From NCBI RefSeq assembly GCF_965638725.1, contig NC_134957.1, positions 17,260,101 through 17,324,100 on the forward strand: DNA of 64,000 nt, given 5' to 3'. Source of the stretch: Aptenodytes patagonicus (taxonomy: Eukaryota; Chordata; Aves; Sphenisciformes; Spheniscidae). The position numbers were made by a program, and so were the translations under genes. Below, piece after piece: positions 1-23,084 of the stretch. A model generated the notes under the pieces. The model saw only the letters and a program-made list of their open reading frames with translations. It made no database searches and had not been told where the DNA came from. Position 1 is the first letter of the stretch; every line of letters starts with the position of its first letter.

Positions 1-3000
1 CAACTGCAAAATTTTCAGCCCACATTGAGGAAGGCTGAATTTGAAACAGAGACCAGGAAATTTAAAGCAGCAATACAGTATGCATACAGAAGTTAACACT
101 AAACAAGAATATACATCCATCTTCCGATTGCAATAAGCAGTACCAGGCAGGAATTCGCAATCACCACAAACAGAAAAAGCAAATTTTTCCTTAGTCACTG
201 GAAATGTTATTATTGTAAAACTAACTCTTAGCAGACACATTCCTCCTTCAAAAACAGCATAAGAGGAGAAGCAAAACCCCCTAATATTTTTTTAATAGGA
301 CGTAACAGAATAAAGGCAAGTGTTTGGAGCAAAGCGATGTTGGCAGCTGTAGTCCCAAAGGCGAGTAAGATGACTACAGTGCTCCCTCTAGTGGCAATAC
401 ACATGGGTGAGTTGCTCGCCTCCCGTTAACATCGCAGCAAATTGGTGGTCAAACTCTAAATTTCAGCTACAGCAATATATCTTCTTTCTTCGAGAAACTT
501 TGTAGCAATACAGCAGGTACTTCAACTGAAGTAGCATTAGAAAGACTCTACAGCCAAGATGAATTCTCACACGTAAGCCTCAGGAATATGGTCTACATTA
601 TGAGAACCAACTTTTTTCACCAGTGATGCTGCCAAGCGCAAGCCACTGCAGCATGTAGAAAAGAGCATGAAATGAGGTCTCTGATCAGAAATACGGATTT
701 GAATTTAAATTCGATCTCAGCACCAGAGAAACCATTTACAAGAGATGAATGTTCTGGAAGGAGGTGGAAAAAATGTTTTCCACACAGTAGGACACAGGAT
801 ACTTAGGAGCACATACAAGGGATCTCAGGAAACCAAATTGTAACTGGGAAATGTTTGGATCAAGTGTACAGTTCAGGCCAGTAGTAAGAGAGAAGAGAGG
901 ACAGCAAAATCATAGCCAATGCCATCTTTCCCTATCAATTTAGTAAAGGAAGTTTATCAATTTGTTTTGCCAGTGTGGAAGTTTTGCTTCAGCTTGTGCC
1001 CAAATAGTGTTTGGCCATCAAATGAGACTTTCTCATTGCAGCGAAACTTAATATGCTTGACAGATAAATGAAGAAATGTTTAAGGAGGGATAGTAAGAGA
1101 TCTATAACATGCAGCGTTTAGCTGTGACCGCATGACCTCACTTGACAGATAGGCAGCTGTTTGCCAGGAGGTATAACAACTCATCCATGCAACTTGTTAT
1201 CTCGGTAATGAACTACTGCAACGGGACTTACTGGGAAAGTTCAGAAGTCCAAAGCACAGCGGACCCGCTCACTGAGATCCTGTGATTCAGAAAGCATAAG
1301 CATCAACTTCCCTGCAGCTTCTAGTGCTATCCAGGGAGCAGCAAGTCCTTACTACAAGCGACCACCACAACAGGTCAAGGTCCTTGGCAACATTTCAATT
1401 GGTTTTGCTGCAAAACACTCTGCACCGTCACTCTCACCTTTGGGTGAAAACAGACAAAAACACAAGCAGGGTGGTGAAGTGAAGGCAAAGCACCACAAGA
1501 GCAATAGCTTCTGCAGTTACATTCTGCTGCCTCTCAGTCGCAGACTCCACAACAATTAAAGGTCTCTGACAGTTTGACAAGACGCGCTGTGACATGCAGT
1601 GTTTCTGCCCCCGTCTGTCCCTCTCCATCCTTCAATATCTACAGAAACAGGGTGGGATGGTAACATTTGGTCAATTTTAACTGCTGTAAGCGTTTGGTGA
1701 GAATCAACTTCCACAAGCGTTTGATGAGCATTAGCTGGGATGAACAAGGCAGTTTATATCCCTGAGATGCTGCAGGAGACTTTCTGAACGCTGAAGAATA
1801 CATCCTTATGCCAGCTGTTCTCTTCTCAGGTTTTCAGAATTTTTCTCCTGGATTCCAAGGGGAAAAAGGAATGTTCATAATATTACACTTGAAACTTCAG
1901 TATTGCAGAAGGCAAATTTGGTTCAAGGGCAATACAGAATATACAGGGTGGCAAGTGTCCTCACTGTAGCCTACTCAAACACTGGTGATTGCAAAGCCAT
2001 TGTCGCTGCCGTGTCCTTGCTGGTGCTGCATGTCTTGGTGTGCATCACTGCAACTTCCAGAATCCCCGAGCATACCTGCTTCTGCTGTAGCAAACGAGAT
2101 CTGGATTTACAATAGTGACACAGGTGCCTGCATGATGAACTGTAAGAATGTGGTAGGTTGTCAGCTTGTAAGTCCTATTAGGGATTTTAAACATCACAGG
2201 ATAGGTGGTGGTTTGATGGCTATGGGTACTGAGGGTGACAGCAGAAGAAGATTCAGAGTTATTGCTGGCAACAAAAGTGATTAGACTTCCTATGCCAATA
2301 GCTATATAGTACATAGCATATATATTAAAAAAAATCCCCTGGCACAGAAATCAAAACTAAGGACAGACAGCTTTCAGTACACGACCTTGGGTTATATCAT
2401 TTACAAGTAATTGTTTTCCTATGAAACAATTCTGATCAGATTTTGTGGATAACAAACCACACTAGTTAAGGAGGGACTGGTTCGCTTTCTGTCACAAAGA
2501 ACAGTTAACATGTGCCACTTTATTTGTACTTTCTGCATGAACAGTGAGTATGCAAGCCCTATATATGAATCCCCCTGCTCTGAAGAAGATAGCAAAGATA
2601 TTCTGATGAAACTATGTGGTATGTCATCAATTTTAATTCCAACCTGTACTTCAATATGCACATAACTATTTTAAGATACAATGAAAACTTGAAGTCAACA
2701 GCATCAGTCACCAGCATTGCAGCTTTCAGTAAATCCTTCACAACTTCAGAAAAATCTCTATAAACATTGTGGAAAGTAGATACAGAATGTACAGAGGACA
2801 GTTTTCTATACAAAAGTGCATTTTAGCAATAGAATTAGCAGAGAACCTGGGGAAAAAAACCCTTAATTTAAGCAGTACCATATACTCTAATCTATACCCC
2901 CATCTCTCCCCCAAAAAAGGGGAAAAAAAAAAAATCACAAAACCCCACTTTCCCCTTGCTTTGGTTATGAACTATATTCAAGGCTTCAACATTACAATTT

Positions 3001-6000
3001 TTTTTAAATTGAAGAATTTATTTGTAATTTGGAAATGTTTTAAAGTTAGCCAGATGAGAGAGAATGCAAGTATGATTCAGAGTTAACAGTCAAAATAGAC
3101 AAGCTTTGAATATTACTAGGATTTGCCCTTGGTAGATGAATAAACTATCTTTGCAATCCTTAAATGGGAAATTGCATGTTAACTTGTCTTTTCTATGCCC
3201 AAGAACTGCAAGATCAGTACGCTAAAGAACATTAAACCAATAAATCTAACGACATTTGCCATGAAAATCTGGCTTGTAAGAATGAACTTCAAAAGCGCCC
3301 CAAAACAGTCAAGTTTATTAATATTTGTAGACCAATGCATCAACTGATTTCAAAGCTAAAAGAGTGTTAGGAGAAAACAGATGGCTTCGGGCCATTCAGC
3401 GTAGATGAACAGTAAATACTGCCATTTTTATGTTTCTATATTGTATATGCACTCTGATGTAAATGCATATGAATAAGTTCAAGCAGGTTGGTTGGTTTGT
3501 TTTTTCCCCAGAGAATGATCTTCACAGGTTTCAAACCACAGTATGAGAACTATAAGTTAAGCCCAGGAAAGTCTTGCAAAGACTTTTCTTGCTTTTCTTA
3601 GTAAGCACCCCATACTGAGCATACTATAACCATCTTTTAATCAGTTTCCCAGATAAAGAAAAATAGATAATATCTTAACAGAGACAAAGGATGACATTAG
3701 ATACACACACAAAAGTTAGACAAGTTTGTCAGGCAGCTAGCTTTCTTCCTCATATTTAAAATCATATTAGAAAAGAATGTTCTCTATTGTTTACAGTCCT
3801 ATTGCAATCAGACTTTCAGTGCTCCTTCTAAGCCTTTTTAGAGAAAACGTTACCATGGAGGCAAACCGTTAACGTTACAGAGCGTAAATTGATTACATTC
3901 ATATTACAGTAGGTACAAAGCACCTAGATATACAGCTCAGTACCACGGAGCCATACAACTATGAGCTTTTTCCTGTTTGTCTCTGTTCTGCTTTTAAGCT
4001 TGACATTTTTTATCTATGAATAAAAACCAGACATTTGATTCTTTTTTGAAAAAGCACTAATAAGAATGCATGATTTTAGCAGTCTGTTACTCTTCTTTAT
4101 CTATCTGAATCTAATAATCTGTAGATAACTTCCTGTAAAACAAAACGGTAGCCACAATGGCCAACACTTGAATCAGCAAGACCAGGTTTAACTAAAATTG
4201 CAACTGTTTGACTAATGCCACGGGTATCCAATACAAATTCATAGAATCATAGAATCATTTAGGTTGGAAAAGACCTTTAAGATCATCGAGTCCAACTGTA
4301 AACCTAGCACTGCCAAGTCCACCACTAAACCATGTCCCTAAGCACCACGTCTGCATGTCTTTTAAATACCTCCAGGGACGGTGACTCAACCACTTACCTG
4401 GGTAAGCATACAGCTTATTGCAGGGAAAGACAAGAATCTGACAAAAACACCTCCCCCCCTCCACAAAATGAGTGTGTCATTAGTTCTGAGAAGGATGTGA
4501 AGAGAAAAGGGAAAAAACCCAAACACGTGGAAGTATGTGAGAACTCTCAAATCCCACAGCTACTTCAGGCCTGATTCTCTGAGATGCCAAGTACTTGGCA
4601 AAGACACCATTCAGGTAAGCAAGATGTTATTCTGCATTCTTAGCAGAACCTTCAGAATTTTGTATTCTTAGGTTATAAGCATCCTGGGACTACAAGATTA
4701 CAGAGCCATAAATTATTACCATGGAACCCCTGGAAGTCCACTCTCTTCTATCGCTGTAACTGTCACACAGTGACTGAGGTACCCAGCTGGAGATGACATA
4801 CCACAATCAGCTACTGTGGCACCCAGGACCTTTTCATCCAACATAACAGATGAGCAACTGGACCTATCTAATCACTTGCATTAATTTATATTGACATGCC
4901 CACACTAAGATCAGGATGGAAATACTATCCTCCCTCATTTCATGATCTCTGGAAGCTAGTAGACAGGTGACCAAAAAGAACCGTACCTCATCAAAACGAG
5001 GAGGTCTTCTCTCAACAGAGCCTGAGGGATTTTATTCTGTTTCAGCAACTCTTCAGAGTTTAAAGTGACACACTTTCATGCTCCACCATGCTGAGAAATT
5101 GCACCTTTCTTACAATTCATTTCAGAGTCTCAATTCTCTACAGTATTAAGTGTGCATTTTTCTTCAGGAAGAAAAAAAATATTCACATTTCAAAATCACT
5201 GCAGAAAATAAAGGTTCTCCTGAACTGTGACAGTGTACACACAGTGAAACGTTTCATGACGAATTCATCCATTACAGCCATGGTAAATTGCAAGAGTTCA
5301 ACAACTGCACCCTGAAATTAGCTGAATTGATAGCAATTCAATTTTTTCTTCCATCCAAGATATTTAAAAGAAGCTTCAGATTTAAGTCAATCTGAATTCT
5401 CAGTAACTTGTATACTGTTAAGACGTTTTTGGTATTGTTTCTACAGGAGGAAGGGAGGCATCAACCAGCTATAGTGCAGTGCAAACAAATACTGACAGGT
5501 AACAGTCACTTCTGGTTAGTGGCCAAATAACTGGCCATATGGGACAGCTAACACTCGAGTTTAAAATGACATTACATAGCTTTTAATCAGTCGATGGCCA
5601 AGTCTGGGTACCTGTTGTCTAGCAGCGGTAAGAGTGACTAAGTTCACACATACTAGTTTGACTACGGACCTCATGTATTTCTTATCAAAGCCCTTTCAGA
5701 GGCCACTGTTCAGATATTTTACTGGTCAGTTTATTTTGAGGCTACAAGAAACGCCACTTCCGAAAGAAAAATACTTCGGCTGTCAGGGCTAACAAGTCTG
5801 GGCAGGACATGCAAAATGAATGTAAATAGTCCTATATAAAATTGATCGTGCAATTCTGCAGGATTGGGCTATATCCTGCAATTACAGGCACCTATGGTCA
5901 CACTAAACTGCCAAACTCCTTAATTCACAAGAGCAAAATCAAAGTAATGAAGAATTACTTCCTAAACTCAGAACTAGAAAGTACTTTTATAATCTTTTAA

Positions 6001-7224
6001 GTTTCACGTTGAAATTTAGAAGTATCATTTTCATCTCAGCTGTGGGGGGAAGGAGTTCTGTAACAAGTAGTTCCAAGATAAAGGCAAAAGTCACCTTACA
6101 GATTGTCAGAATTAGGAAACAGGTTAAAACTTCTTTTGCCTCCCTACCTGAAAGCCACAAATTTACCTTATTTTCTTAGCAAGAGAAATTTCAAAAGCAG
6201 ATAGACAACAAAAGGAGAATTCTGAAACATGTAATGGTGTAACAACCCACACAGAAGACACATCCTCAGCTAAACGTACAATTAAAAAGCACAGCTGCAT
6301 TAATTAAGTTCTCTTGCCAACAACATGAATCTATTTAGATACGCTTCTGGGGAAAAAAGCCACCAAAGTTGTGTGCCACTTGTTTGCACTTCTGTTTCCA
6401 GTAGCATTCTTAACTATTCTAAGTAGTGTCCTAGACAACTTAATTGCAGATTAGTGTACTTTCAATGCATAAAGATGTTATTTCAATCTTTTCATAGCAA
6501 TACTAGGGATGTACCGGTCAACCATTAGTAACGATCATACTGTAAGATATTGAGCAGCAAAATAACTTTCTGAAGACTAAGCTTGCAAGTTGTTTTTTTG
6601 AATTCTAATTGCTTCCTAAAGAAGTACATTATTAAGCATTATTTGTGTTACAGATTCCCTGCATTAGAAGTCCTGCTTCTTGCTTTCTGTGTAGTTTGAG
6701 TTAAATCGCAACTTCTAGAAAAGGATTTATCACAGTACTTCGATTTTGTATGATCCAAGAGCAAGACTGAAGAGAGCCCTATAGAACTAAAGATTTTTTC
6801 CTCATGCAAAACAATCTTCCTAATAATGAGAAAGGAAGACAGAACAAGCCGAGTGTAATATTAACTCTAAGTTGGAAAAAACAAAAAAGCTGAAGCACAG
6901 TAACGCATGCTTAGTGTCATCCAAAAGCATCCCTAGATTTATGTCTTGCAAGTAACTTAGCATGTTAGCCAAGTTCAAATTTCCTTAAAATGGTATCTAT
7001 TCAGCAGCTTTTCAGAAGTCAGTTAAGTTTCTGAAGTCTTTGTTGCAAAATTAGTCTCAAAAAGCTGAAGTTACTCAATACTTAGACCTTCTTACCAAAA
7101 TTACACTTGAGAAAAGATCTGGTTTATACTGTTAACACTAATCAAAATTTGGTCAAGAAATATATGTAAACAATAAGGATAATACATTTAAGGCTTAGAA
7201 AGAACACTGATAAATTCACCCCTG
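1..7224 (-). other. FAM199X 3'UTR and downstream flank
   Basis: No gene with splice-supported coding potential is visible on either strand of this 7.2-kb AT-rich stretch. The part next to the stop at 7225 should be FAM199X 3'UTR, which is long in other vertebrates as far as I recall. Minus-strand AATAAA hexamers (TTTATT on plus) occur at several places, for example 2519-2524 and near 3017, 3310, 5030 and 5725. I cannot choose the used site. A CR1 fragment lies at 4240-4403 in the same orientation as the gene. The remaining short open frames look random. Confidence 0.5.
4240..4403 (-). mobile_element. CR1 LINE, 5'-truncated 3' end
   Basis: The plus strand reads ATAGAATCATAGAATCATTT then AGGTTGGAAAAGACCTTTAA and GATCATCGAGTCCAAC. 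This is the reverse complement of the avian CR1 3' terminus, whose end is an ATTCTATG-type octamer repeat. The element is therefore on the minus strand, with its 3' end at about 4240 and truncation at about 4403. It is closely similar to the copy at 29594. It lies sense to FAM199X, possibly within its 3'UTR. Confidence 0.93.
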
Positions 7225-16110
<8,886 letters not shown>

Positions 16111-19100
16111 GCTAAAGCTGAGGGTTAAATACGACGACGGGTTTTCTTGGTCGTGTTCTAAAATTCTGTAAAATCCGTGAGAATGAGGTACGGACTTTTG
16201 CAGCTATGGATGGCCCCAAACTCACACTGCGCACTGTTAAAATCATTCCTCTCTCATCCCTCAGTCCCAGAACCAGTGGTCGAGTCGCTGTCAGATTGTG
16301 TAGGGCACGTGAAGGTCAGAGACCCCATGGATATTTTCATAACGTGCAGGAGAAAATAAAGGGAGGTGTCTTGCTGAAGTTGGGGTCTGTGATTTTTGTC
16401 TGTGAGGCTTCTCCCTGTGGTAAGGCAAGACAGGTGAGATTTTCTCAAGGCGCCTTTGACCACCAAAACCAGAGTTACTCAGTTGAGTAAATTGTTGTAC
16501 GCAAAATAGTCACAGAATAATCGAAGAGAAGAGTTGATTAGCAGAGCAAAAGAACAGCTTGTTTGTGGCCAGCTGACAGGAGACCAGCTGCTGCGCAGCA
16601 CGGCGTAGTGCTGCGACCCTTACACGCAAGTTCTCTCAGCTAACTTCCTTTCAGGCTTTTTCTCCCTGATTTGAGTCAATAAGGACCCAAAGCATCTGGT
16701 ACCTGGTTTATCTTTAAAAGTGTTGCTGCACAGTGTCAGAAATGGAGCAGTGTGTCCAGGGTTTCCTTACAATAATTGAAAGCAATAAAGCTACGTATAG
16801 GCAGAGGCATTTGGGACAAAAGTAAATACAGATGTTGAACCATATTTGCTGTCTAGTGCAGGGGCAACAGAGACCGAAAAGATATACCAGTGCCAGGAAG
16901 CCTGACTGTCTCCTAAACCCTGTCTGGGTTTAATTTTGGGGTAAATTATCTACATTTAGGTGTGCAATAAATGCTTCCTGCTGTAGGGGGAGCAAACAGT
17001 CCTTCAAAACCATCTGAAGCCAGGTCAGGTAACCCTACCGCACTGATTCACCCAGTGCCCGTGTCCCCCGGGGCGGATGGAGACAGCCTCCAGATTATGC
17101 AGAGCTGGCAGAAATCTCCAGTCGTCTTCTGCTCTTGCTGGTCAGTGATTAACAGCTTGCAGGACAGCGGTTTTTCTTTTAAAGGTTTAGTAGTCTTTGA
17201 AGACATGATGGATTTCAGCAGAGTGTATCTGAATTGCTCTGGCACTGGCACCAGGTTAGTTTTTTGAGGCTGTTGCTGTTACTTTATTGCTAAATAATAA
17301 CAAACGTAAAAAATGAGATGCTGCTTCATATGCCTGCTCAGTTCACGATGTAAAAACTGCAAATACCATTATCTCAGGGTTATCCGGCCAGTGTTACTGC
17401 AGGCTCTGCTAAACTGCAAGTCTAAGTTTGAGACCACAGGCATCTTCTGCTAGGAGCAAATGACCCAGCAGTGAGATTTTCTTGGGATGTTTTGGGTGAT
17501 TCTTTTTTTTCTCCCTCAGATTGACTGTTGGAAATGCTGGTACAGCTGATATTTCTGAGTTCCCTGTGCTATACTGAGTAAAAAATCTTGTATTCTAGGG
17601 TAACGCAATTAGGTTGTAAAAGAAGACGTGGATTTTTAACCAGTTATTAGGGTTGGTCAACAGAAAGAAGACCAATACTGTCATTAAACTTGTCTAGTTA
17701 AAAAACTATAAGCAACCTGTTGTTCTTTGAAGAGACAGATCAAAGTTGTATTTAAGTAGGTAAGTAGACAGCAACCTGTTTCCTGCTCTGCGCGTGATCT
17801 AGTAGACAGGCCTCAGTGCTGATCTGTATTTGGCCTTTCCAACAAATAGACTCTTCTCAAAGCCAGTTTTGTTGTCGTAGAGCAGAGCCTTTTTCAGACA
17901 GCGTGGAAAGCTTGATACTAGGACCTCGCACATCCTAGCTACTCTTTGCGAAATCTGCCATGCAGGTAGTGCCAGACAAATTCAGTCAGCCACATGAATG
18001 ATCCAGGACTTGCCACTGAATTTGGTGTGCATTTAAAAATGTGAAAAGCAAAGAGAATTTATTCAAAATTAGAAGATAGTAGCCAGTAGAACTCGCCTAA
18101 TACCAAAAGGAAGGCTGGCAGTTTGATTAAAGCTCTTCTTTTTTTCTTTTTTTTTTTTTTCTCCCAACCTTAGTATTAAGCTAATCTCTTAGTGCTGGCT
18201 TTCAGTAACACCTGCTGGCCATTTGTAACTTTTCATATTTTATTCACAGCACTAAATATGGCTCATTATGACTGATCTAATGCTCCAATCCCGCAGTGGG
18301 ATTGTGTCAGTAATCTTTTTTTTTATCCACAGTGGGACTTCCTGTGGCTCCAGCAGTTCATCCAGACTGATCAGTGTGCAGGACAGAGGCTGACATGACA
18401 ACAGAAATTTGCATAAGCCAGTACATATATGGAAAAGGGAAGAATAACTGAATGATGAAGATTGAAATAAACCCACACCAGTTATTAGTGTATAACATTG
18501 CTACATGGGTTAACAGTAATTTCCTTTAAAGTCTGTATTATCAACAGTTGTGCAAACTACGAGACTTGAAGGTTTAGTTTTGTCTCCTTGCTCATTTAAT
18601 CCTTAGTCTCTGCTGACATTGCAAGATAAATTAATTACGTGAAACGTTGGAGAACAATGTTGAATCGTTTACTCTCTCTGTCCTCTCTTATGCTGGGTAT
18701 CAGAAGTGTAATTAAGCTGTAAGCAGACTTCTGATGTGAACAAGTTTGTTGATAGAAGCTCAAGCTGGATTTGAACTCATGAGCAATGAATTTTTTAATC
18801 TTTTTTGCATTATCCCACTGGAACAAATTTCAGCAGTGAAAACATCTTCAATTTTACAATGCAAAAGCTTAATCCATTGAAGTTCTCTTGGTAAAGTGTT
18901 GTGAGACTGACGTGGTGGTGGATGATCAGATGTATTTACAGAGACCTGACGTAACAGTTTCACATCAGGAAAAATGTCAGTACATTAAGTCAAGTAAAAT
19001 CATAGACATGTTTATGTTAATGTTCGCGGTCTCCAGGTCTTCCTCTTTTTAAAGGGATCTTGCTTTGCTTTCTTATTCACAGTCACTGTTAATGCATTGG

Positions 19101-22100
19101 AAGGAAAAGACTGCAAGGAATCTGTCAGGCTGATTGCAGAAAGCACTAATCTTTCAGAAGAGCAGCTTGCTTTTCTCATTTCTGGCATGTATACCCTTCT
19201 CCGAGAAGCGTTGAGACTCCCCTTATCAACTTTCAAACAAGAAGTAAGTTCTGTGACTACTTGGAGTCCTGATAAGTTAAAAGCTGCGTCAGATGCGAGT
19301 TACCATCTAAACCCTATTTGCCAGGGTGGGGAGCTGCACATAAAAGTGTTGCTCCAAGTTAAAGCGGTTGGAAGAAACTGTTAAAAATCTAGAGCTTATT
19401 ATTTTACTTGTTGGGTCGACTTACAGTGAACTTTTTGGAAGAGCATTTAAGCTTTGGGAAAGAGATTCCTGTATGTTTTTCTGCTTCAGCATCTTGTTCA
19501 CTGTGCACGTTTGTTTTCACTCTTAAATTAAAACCCCAGAAGAAACTGTTGCAAAGTGTTATTTCATTGGCATCAACTCTCTCTCCTACCCTAACTGTGT
19601 GTTCACACATACTGCTCATTTGTCCACGCTTACAATTTTTCATATTTGTTTGTCTGCCTTTCTTCATACTTCTGCCATAGAGGAAGGTTGGTCTTATGGC
19701 CAGAAAAATACAGTGGAAATTGGGATAAAGTGCTATTTCTGCTGATGCTATGGATGTTCTGTGTGAATATGTATACGTCTCCCATGTTCCCAACCCCTAT
19801 TGCTTCTTCATGGCTATTTTCTTTCCTTTTTCATGTTACTTTACCTTACATTTTTTCTTTTCTCATTTTATTTTTATGTGAGCGAACCACTTTTGGGCTT
19901 CCAGCACCTCTCTCTTGTTTAAGATACTGTTTTCATATTTACCCAGGCATACTGGGAAAGCTCAAATATTGCAGGATACATAGTGAAAGTATGCTTTTAG
20001 TACTCAGAGCTTATCTTTTGCCACTTCCTTTCTGTTGTCAGTGTTTAAACAAGTTACTGCAAAACATATTTGAGAATAAGGGCACATAATTACTATAGAA
20101 GAAGAATATGTTATGGATAGCTACGTAAAAGAAATGGTAGGGATGTTGTTTTCAAAAATAAAGGCTTCCAAGAGATTTACGTCTTTAAGATTAATTTCTC
20201 ACAACTTGATTAAACACTTCCAAAAATAATTCTCAGTATGTAACCTGTCATTTCAAAACTACTGGCACTCGAGACTAAAACTTTTGGGGAGAGATGCCAA
20301 GCAAGTAACCACTATTAATTCACTAGGTAAGAAATGATCTTTCAAGACTACATCCTGTAAAATTTCACCTTCCTTGTCTTTCCAGGTTTTTAAGGAAGAC
20401 CTAAAGGAGCTCAGGTATGCCTGTTTATGCCTGGTTTTTAATCTGTTTGTTTTTTCCTAACTTTTCTGTAACTGCTTCCCCAAATCAACTTTTTTACACC
20501 ACAAAGTTAGTATAAAAATTACCTGTAAGTAACACATAATAGATCCGTTGCCAAATGTCATGTGAAGCCAGAGGAAAAAAAAAACAGGTGTTGTGTAAGA
20601 CTTGACTTAGCACTGAGCATGAGCAGTAAATTTCACATGCTGGGGAGATTGGTCTAATTTAGTCTGTAATGTAGGTTATGCAAATGTGAGTGACCTTCTC
20701 TCTGCCATCCCCACCTTGCCCTGCAGTATTTTTCAACGTTTGGTAAGACAGTGGTAACATTTCAGAAGCTAAGAAACTGCCCTACTTTTTTTCTTCTTTG
20801 AAAGGCCAATGATATAACACTCAGGAAATCCTGCCACCTTTTTCAGCTGTGATCTCTCTTGCCCATTACCCAAGAAAGCACAACGTTTGTTACAGACTTA
20901 GTCAAAATCTGTGCCAGTCTGTTCAGAGTATCTCGGAATAGAAGTTCATATCCTAAAAGCTAGACCTCGGATGCTAATAATCTTTATCTGTTTTCCCTTA
21001 TTTCCATATTCAGTAGCAATGAGAGAGTAACAGCAGTTGATGTTTTCATCTATAGAATAATCTCTGCACCAAGACTCAATTATTTTAAAATGCTAATTTC
21101 CCAAAATTCTTAGCATTCTGATTGCTACCTAGGAGAAATAGATATGTTTCTAATTCTTTTTTCATCCTTATTTGTCCGTTAACCTGCAAATTGGCTTTCT
21201 CCTCAGACTCTGTTCTGCAGAGTCATAAGCATAAGTCACTTTATGAGCAACTTCAGGCAAATGAAAGCTGCAGATTTAGACAGGTAATTGGGGTGTAATT
21301 GGTGAAAGGTGTAATTGAGGCCAAGGTGAAAGGTGCCTTGCTAGTTGATACAATTTTGTCAGCAGCTCAGTGCTGGAGTTTGGCCTGCCTTTTGTCTTGT
21401 GAGCTAAAATGTAAGCTGCTTCCTCTGCCACGTCATGGAGTTCACACCCAGGTTAAAGTAGGTCAGTAAGAAACTGATGAATTGCTTTTGACCCAGTGGG
21501 AGTTGGTGTTGTTTGAGGTGCACACAGAATGTGTTCAGTGTGATTAAGGAATAATGAAGAGCGCTAAAAGCTCCATGCCAAGTTCTTTGGGAGTGGGTGA
21601 ATTCCTCTGTTGAGCAGTGGAGAAAGTTGGTATACAGGAGTGCCAGAAGTTACTGGCTGGGCTGGCTGTGTACACTGGCTGTATCTAGAAATACAGACTC
21701 CCGGGTCCCTGTCCTTGTCATTTGACCACACTTTAATGCCTTACACTTTCGTAGTTGGGGTTTTTTTTCTCACTTTATGGTTTATTCATGAAACTGTGAA
21801 GGCGCTTTTCAGTCTGGGTGATCTTTTTTATATCTTTTGTATCTTGATAAATCTTTTTTATCTTGTTCTGGTTAACATGACTGATATAGCAGCAATAGTT
21901 CAGGTAACTGCATTTATGTTGCTTGCAGACTCGTATGTTCTATGTGCTGCTCGTTGCTGCTATGCTCCCATGATTCTCACATTATTGGGACTCTTCCTAA
22001 CTTCCATCTCTGACAGTCTTATTTCCTGTGAGTAGCTCTCTTCGCCTTGTGGGTAAACTTTTAGAAGACTAAATAGATTATTCTACTCTCAAGTTATGAT

Positions 22101-22141
22101 ACTTAGTAAATTGGTAGCACCTTTAGCATCTTCGATTCCTA

Positions 22142-22171
22142 TGGGAAACATAGCAATTCCTATGTTTCCCA
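22142..22171. repeat. Perfect inverted repeat, 12-bp arms, 6-nt loop
   Basis: TGGGAAACATAG at 22142-22153 and CTATGTTTCCCA at 22160-22171 are exact reverse complements separated by CAATTC. The element lies in COMMD5 intron 3. The stem stops abruptly at both outer ends, so it does not look like a typical pri-miRNA. Confidence 0.75.
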
Positions 22172-23046
22172 ATGCACTTGGGTTTGGAGATGAAATACCT
22201 GCTTGTTTTTAAGGCACCTACTAATTACATTCAGACACTTATGCTTCTGCAGTGACTCCCGTGGGTCATCCTGTGATCATGTGCATGAAGAACACATGTA
22301 AAGGGTTGAACAGCAGTGTCTTGGCATTATTGGCACCCCGTGTTTGGGCAGGTATTTTGTGGTTTAAGGCAGAAAAATGGCTTGTTTCCCTTTTTGTGTT
22401 GTGTCTTCTTTTAAAAGGTTTGAGCTCTGAGCCAGGTTACCTTTTTTCACCTCTCCTGCATTCTATTTTGTTCAGTGAAGCTGAAGACTGGACTAATTCC
22501 ACCCATATAAAGTCTTGTAATTTGCAATTTCCTGGTGATGCAGCTGGTCTTGGCTTCTAGTTTTGGTGGAGAGAGAGGCTGGGAGACATGCCCACTTCTG
22601 ATTAATTAGATCAGTACTGCTGGTTTCACAGGGTTGCCATTCTATATCCCCTATTTCTTAGCCTGACTGGCTGAGCCAGTGAAAATAAATGCACTCTAAA
22701 TTGTGGGTGCTATTTTTTCTCTCCCCTCTCAGGTTGTTTAATAACTTTATGCCTCAGGCCAATAACATGGGATTGAGACATCCTCACACCTTCTTCCTTG
22801 CCCTTTGAGTCCCTCAGAACGTTCCTTTGAAAACTGAGTGCCATCTGTAGCTCAGGCCTGAGCTGTGCCATGTTCTGTATCTGATCTGCTTAGTGTGTGA
22901 CTGGCCTCATGTAAGCTGCTTGAGCCAGGAACAGAATTTTCATCAAATCATTAACTGCACAGCAAAAATAATGCAAGCTCAAAGGTAGCATTAATACGTC
23001 TGTTTTAGTAATGCTTGCTCTTACAGTCAAGCAAGTGTTGTGATAG

Positions 23047-23084
23047 GTATCATAATAATCATAATAATCATATTATTATGATAC
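23047..23084. repeat. AT-rich inverted repeat, 13-bp arms, 12-nt loop
   Basis: GTATCATAATAAT at 23047-23059 pairs perfectly with ATTATTATGATAC at 23072-23084. The intervening bases are also ATAATAATC-type, so the element is an imperfect ATC/ATA microsatellite folded into a hairpin. It lies in COMMD5 intron 3. Confidence 0.75.

Noticed and set aside
19646-20089. 147-codon open frame in COMMD5 intron 2
   Set aside because: It is a T-rich intronic sequence giving a Phe/Leu/Cys-rich translation. It begins without a supported start codon and resembles no known protein.
21610-22035. 141-codon hydrophobic open frame in COMMD5 intron 3
   Set aside because: It lacks an ATG at its start, and its hydrophobic look comes from T-rich DNA. 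There is no domain or splice support.
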